In this document: positions 7,179 through 8,756 of the stretch, in pieces
How the letters are laid out: every line of letters starts with the position of its first letter
Position numbering within the stretch: position 1 is the stretch's first letter
From: Deltaproteobacteria bacterium
Lineage (GTDB): Bacteria > Myxococcota_A > Polyangia > Palsa-1104 > JAEUJZ01
Direction of reading: 5' to 3'
Length of the DNA: 8,756 bases
Assembly (NCBI GenBank): GCA_017990795.1
Contig: JAGNNG010000055.1
Span: forward strand, 1-8,756
Translations under genes and position numbers: made by a program
The notes under the pieces: model-generated
Told to the model about the DNA's origin: nothing
Databases searched by the model: none
Seen by the model: only the letters and a program-made list of their open reading frames with translations

Positions 7179-7210
7179 TTGACATAGCCGGTTTCACCGT
7201 CGACAATAAA
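7179..7210 (+). promoter_or_regulatory. Candidate MerR-type promoter and operator for the merR-LON pair
   Basis: A perfect TTGACA (-35) lies at 7179-7184 and AATAAA (7205-7210, four matches to TATAAT) follows after 20 bp. Within this long spacer is a dyad CGGT-TTC-ACCG (7189-7199), extended by two more matched pairs to 7185-7203 and centred at 7194, almost exactly mid-spacer. MerR-family promoters typically have 19-20 bp spacers holding a central dyad. The site points at the MerR gene 80 bp downstream, suggesting autoregulation. The assignment is an inference. Confidence 0.4.
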
Positions 7211-7281
7211 GATACTTCTTACGCGGCGGGCTTTCGCAGGCGACTACGTCGGCGCGACAACCTGGGCTGGCTTTTGTCACT

Positions 7282-7285
7282 GGAG
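7282..7285 (+). promoter_or_regulatory. Ribosome binding site deciding the MerR start
   Basis: GGAG is followed after 5 nt by ATG at 7291. A GTG at 7285 is in the same frame, two codons earlier, but overlaps the GGAG itself and so cannot use it. The ATG is therefore the preferred start. Confidence 0.65.
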
Positions 7286-7290
7286 TGCGA

Positions 7291-7944
7291 ATGATCAAGA
7301 ACCGAGCAGCTCATCCAGAAACTCCTGCGAATACAAAAGCGGGACCAGCTGGCTTGAGCTCTGCTGAAAGTACCTGTGCGACCGAGGCTGTGGCTGCTGC
7401 TAGCAAGCCGGCTGCGAGTATTCGTAAAAGCACCAAAGCCACTGAAGTGGCCGGTGCGCCGCGCAAGCTGACGCTTAAAGACATGGTCCAAGGGGCCCAC
7501 ACCACGGCGCGCGCGGTTCGCTTCTACGAGACGGAGAACCTGATTGCGCCGGCGGGTCGCTCACAAGGCGGCCATCGCATGTTCGAGCCAGAAGAGCTGG
7601 GCAAGCTGCGCTTGGTGTTGGAGATGCGAACCTGCGGCTTTTCCATCGAGGAGATTCGCGAGATCCTCAGCGCCAAGGAGCATCACGCTTCAGTGAGTGA
7701 GTCGGCGCAGCATATCCAGCGCATCCTGGCCACTCACATCACCGAGCTGCACCGTAAGATCGCGGTCATCGAGCGCCTGGGACGAGAGTTTCACACCACG
7801 ATCGACCTGCTGACTCGCTGCGTGCAGTGCAAAGATCCTCGTGGTCCCGAGGCTTGTAAGTCTTGCGACCTACCGCTGGCTCCCACGACCCCCGAGACCT
7901 TTGCCCGCATCTGGTCCGTGCCCCGAGTGAAGGCTGCCCCGTAG
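7291..7944 (+). CDS. MerR-family transcriptional regulator with N-terminal extension and C-terminal four-cysteine cluster
   Basis: From the ATG at 7291 the protein has 217 residues. Residues 1-57 are a low-complexity Ala/Ser/Thr/Lys tail, unusual for MerR proteins, which normally begin at the DNA-binding domain. The winged helix-turn-helix starts at about 60 (LTLKDMVQGAHTTARAVRFYE) and continues through the wing GRSQGGHRMF (89-98) and the second helical part LVLEMRTCGFSIEEIREIL (108-126). A dimerisation helix follows at about 137-168. The C-terminus carries C177-x2-C180-x8-C189-x2-C192, which could bind zinc or another metal, or act as a redox switch; the ligand is unknown. MerR proteins distort long-spacer promoters when activated, and a fitting site lies upstream. 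A LON-domain gene follows after 48 nt in the same direction, so the two probably form a unit. Confidence 0.92.
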   Translation: MIKNRAAHPETPANTKAGPAGLSSAESTCATEAVAAASKPAASIRKSTKATEVAGAPRKLTLKDMVQGAHTTARAVRFYETENLIAPAGRSQGGHRMFEPEELGKLRLVLEMRTCGFSIEEIREILSAKEHHASVSESAQHIQRILATHITELHRKIAVIERLGREFHTTIDLLTRCVQCKDPRGPEACKSCDLPLAPTTPETFARIWSVPRVKAAP

Positions 7945-7992
7945 CCCTGGCTCTCCATACCTTACTTACAGACCTAGTTCGCTGACCTCACA

Positions 7993-8748
7993 GTGGTTGA
8001 GCATCGCCTGCAGGAATCCGGCGTACCGCTTGGCTTGGCGACATCTTCCCAAGCAGAGACAGACTTGATCATCGCCAAGAGCCACAAGCTACAAGCCGCG
8101 CTAAAGCCACACCTTGGCCGACTGCCGATCTTTCCGCTGTCTCAGGTCCAGCTGTTTCCTGGGGCGATGTTGCCGCTTTACATTTTTGAGCCTAGGTATC
8201 GCGAGATGACCGCCTGGTGCCTGGAAAATGGCGGCCTGATGGCGATTGCCAGCCTGCGACCGGGCTACGAGGCGGACTACCAAGGTCGTCCACCCGTGCG
8301 ACGGATTGCAGGGCTGGGCAAGATCGTTGCGCATCGGCTAAATCCCGACGGTACTTACAACATCTTGCTACGCGGGATCGCGCGGGTCGGGATTGTCGAG
8401 GAGCTGCCTCCACTGCGCATGTTTCGCGAGGTCAGGGCGCGGCTACTGCGCGATCACTGGCCGGAGAGCTTCGATGCGGACACAGCGCGTCAGACGATGG
8501 TGGCGCTGACCGAGCGGCTGGCCGCGATGCTGGCGCAAAAAGGCGAGCCGCTGCGCGCGCTGTGCTCAAGTGAGACGCGCGCTCGGAAGCTGGTGGATGT
8601 TCTTAGTGCGGCGCTGGTTGCTCCGCCACTGCTGCGTCAGCGGCTGCTGGAGGTCCGCAATGTCCTGCGTCGCGTAGACATGCTGACTAGCGAGCTGGCA
8701 AGGCTGATAGCCCACCTGCAAAAGCCCAGTGAGTCGGGCGCCAACTAG
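7993..8748 (+). CDS. Stand-alone LON substrate-binding domain protein (LON-N, PUA-like)
   Basis: The 251-residue protein matches the N-terminal domain of Lon protease without the AAA+ or peptidase parts. The hallmark LPIFPLSQVQLFPG (44-57), then LPLYIFEPRYREM (60-72), is followed by the beta-rich PUA-like region (to about 150) with GLGKIV and YNILLRGIARV. A helical second half ends near 240. Stand-alone proteins of this type are widespread in bacteria and thought to bind unfolded or specific substrates, but their role is poorly known. The GTG at 7993 has no clear Shine-Dalgarno site; an in-frame stop at 7975-7977 rules out a start further upstream. TTG codons at 8035 and 8065 are alternatives that would trim the roughly 40-residue lead before the LON fold. 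It follows the MerR gene closely and may be controlled by it. Confidence 0.92.
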   Translation: MVEHRLQESGVPLGLATSSQAETDLIIAKSHKLQAALKPHLGRLPIFPLSQVQLFPGAMLPLYIFEPRYREMTAWCLENGGLMAIASLRPGYEADYQGRPPVRRIAGLGKIVAHRLNPDGTYNILLRGIARVGIVEELPPLRMFREVRARLLRDHWPESFDADTARQTMVALTERLAAMLAQKGEPLRALCSSETRARKLVDVLSAALVAPPLLRQRLLEVRNVLRRVDMLTSELARLIAHLQKPSESGAN

Positions 8749-8756
8749 GCAAAGTC

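Larger units (their letters stand above)
6935..7290. other. Divergent intergenic region between the membrane protein and MerR genes
   Basis: This 356 nt region contains the upstream signals of two divergent genes. From left to right I see the GGAG site of the membrane protein gene (6943-6946), two tandem copies of CCAGTGCAGGT, a small AGTAC/GTACT dyad, a 10 bp palindrome GCGCTAGCGC (7025-7034), and a TTGACA box with a dyad near 7179-7210. The GGAG of merR lies at 7282-7285. Short open frames cross it on both strands but none has convincing protein character. Confidence 0.6.

Noticed and set aside
7003..7206. Minus-strand 67-codon frame in the divergent region
   Set aside because: It would start at TTG or an internal ATG with no ribosome site, has no recognisable domain, and lies between two divergent genes where promoters are expected.
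7019..7294. Plus-strand 91-codon frame whose TGA overlaps the MerR ATG (ATGA)
   Set aside because: The overlap is typical of coupled genes, but the start is a GTG without a ribosome site, the product is Ala/Arg-rich with no recognisable domain, and the frame crosses the likely MerR promoter and operator.

Overview
The window looks like chromosomal DNA from a GC-rich Gram-negative bacterium, most probably a member of the Myxococcota (deltaproteobacterial lineage). The reasons are the large cysteine-rich lipoproteins, one with eukaryote-like 'C-x5-DC-x2-G-x2-C' modules, a MerR regulator with a long low-complexity N-terminal extension, and mixed but GC-leaning codon use. This assignment is an inference from gene style. 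No phylogenetic marker gene is present, and the tRNA alone cannot settle it. I see no mobile element, CRISPR array, rRNA or phage gene.

Left part (1-5258, minus strand): two adjacent genes for large exported lipoproteins, arranged as a tight operon. The first (3261-5258, 665 aa) looks like a YVTN-type beta-propeller lipoprotein with about seven blade-like repeats. The second starts 2 nt after its stop codon, with its ribosome binding site inside the first gene, and is open for 1086 codons to the left edge. It is therefore a partial gene for a very large cysteine-rich lipoprotein. Both probably sit on the periplasmic or outer face of the envelope and may form a complex; their function is unknown.

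Middle (5259-6508): a gap with a stem-loop, then a minus-strand gene for a COG1579-type protein (long coiled coil plus C4 zinc ribbon). About 100 nt upstream of it, in the same direction, is a tRNA with a CAU anticodon and no encoded CCA. A further 147 nt gap holds weak promoter-like elements and overlapping inverted repeats.

Right part (6509-8756): a small hydrophobic membrane protein of unknown function on the minus strand is divergent from a plus-strand pair. That pair is a MerR-family regulator with a C-terminal CxxC-x8-CxxC cluster, then a stand-alone LON substrate-binding-domain protein. The 356 nt divergent region contains a TTGACA box with a dyad centred about 10-13 bp downstream. This matches the long-spacer layout of MerR-controlled promoters and suggests autoregulation of the merR-lonN pair.

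The candidate for something little described is the paired propeller and cysteine-rich lipoprotein operon. The MerR/LON-N pair with its possible operator is the most testable regulatory unit.
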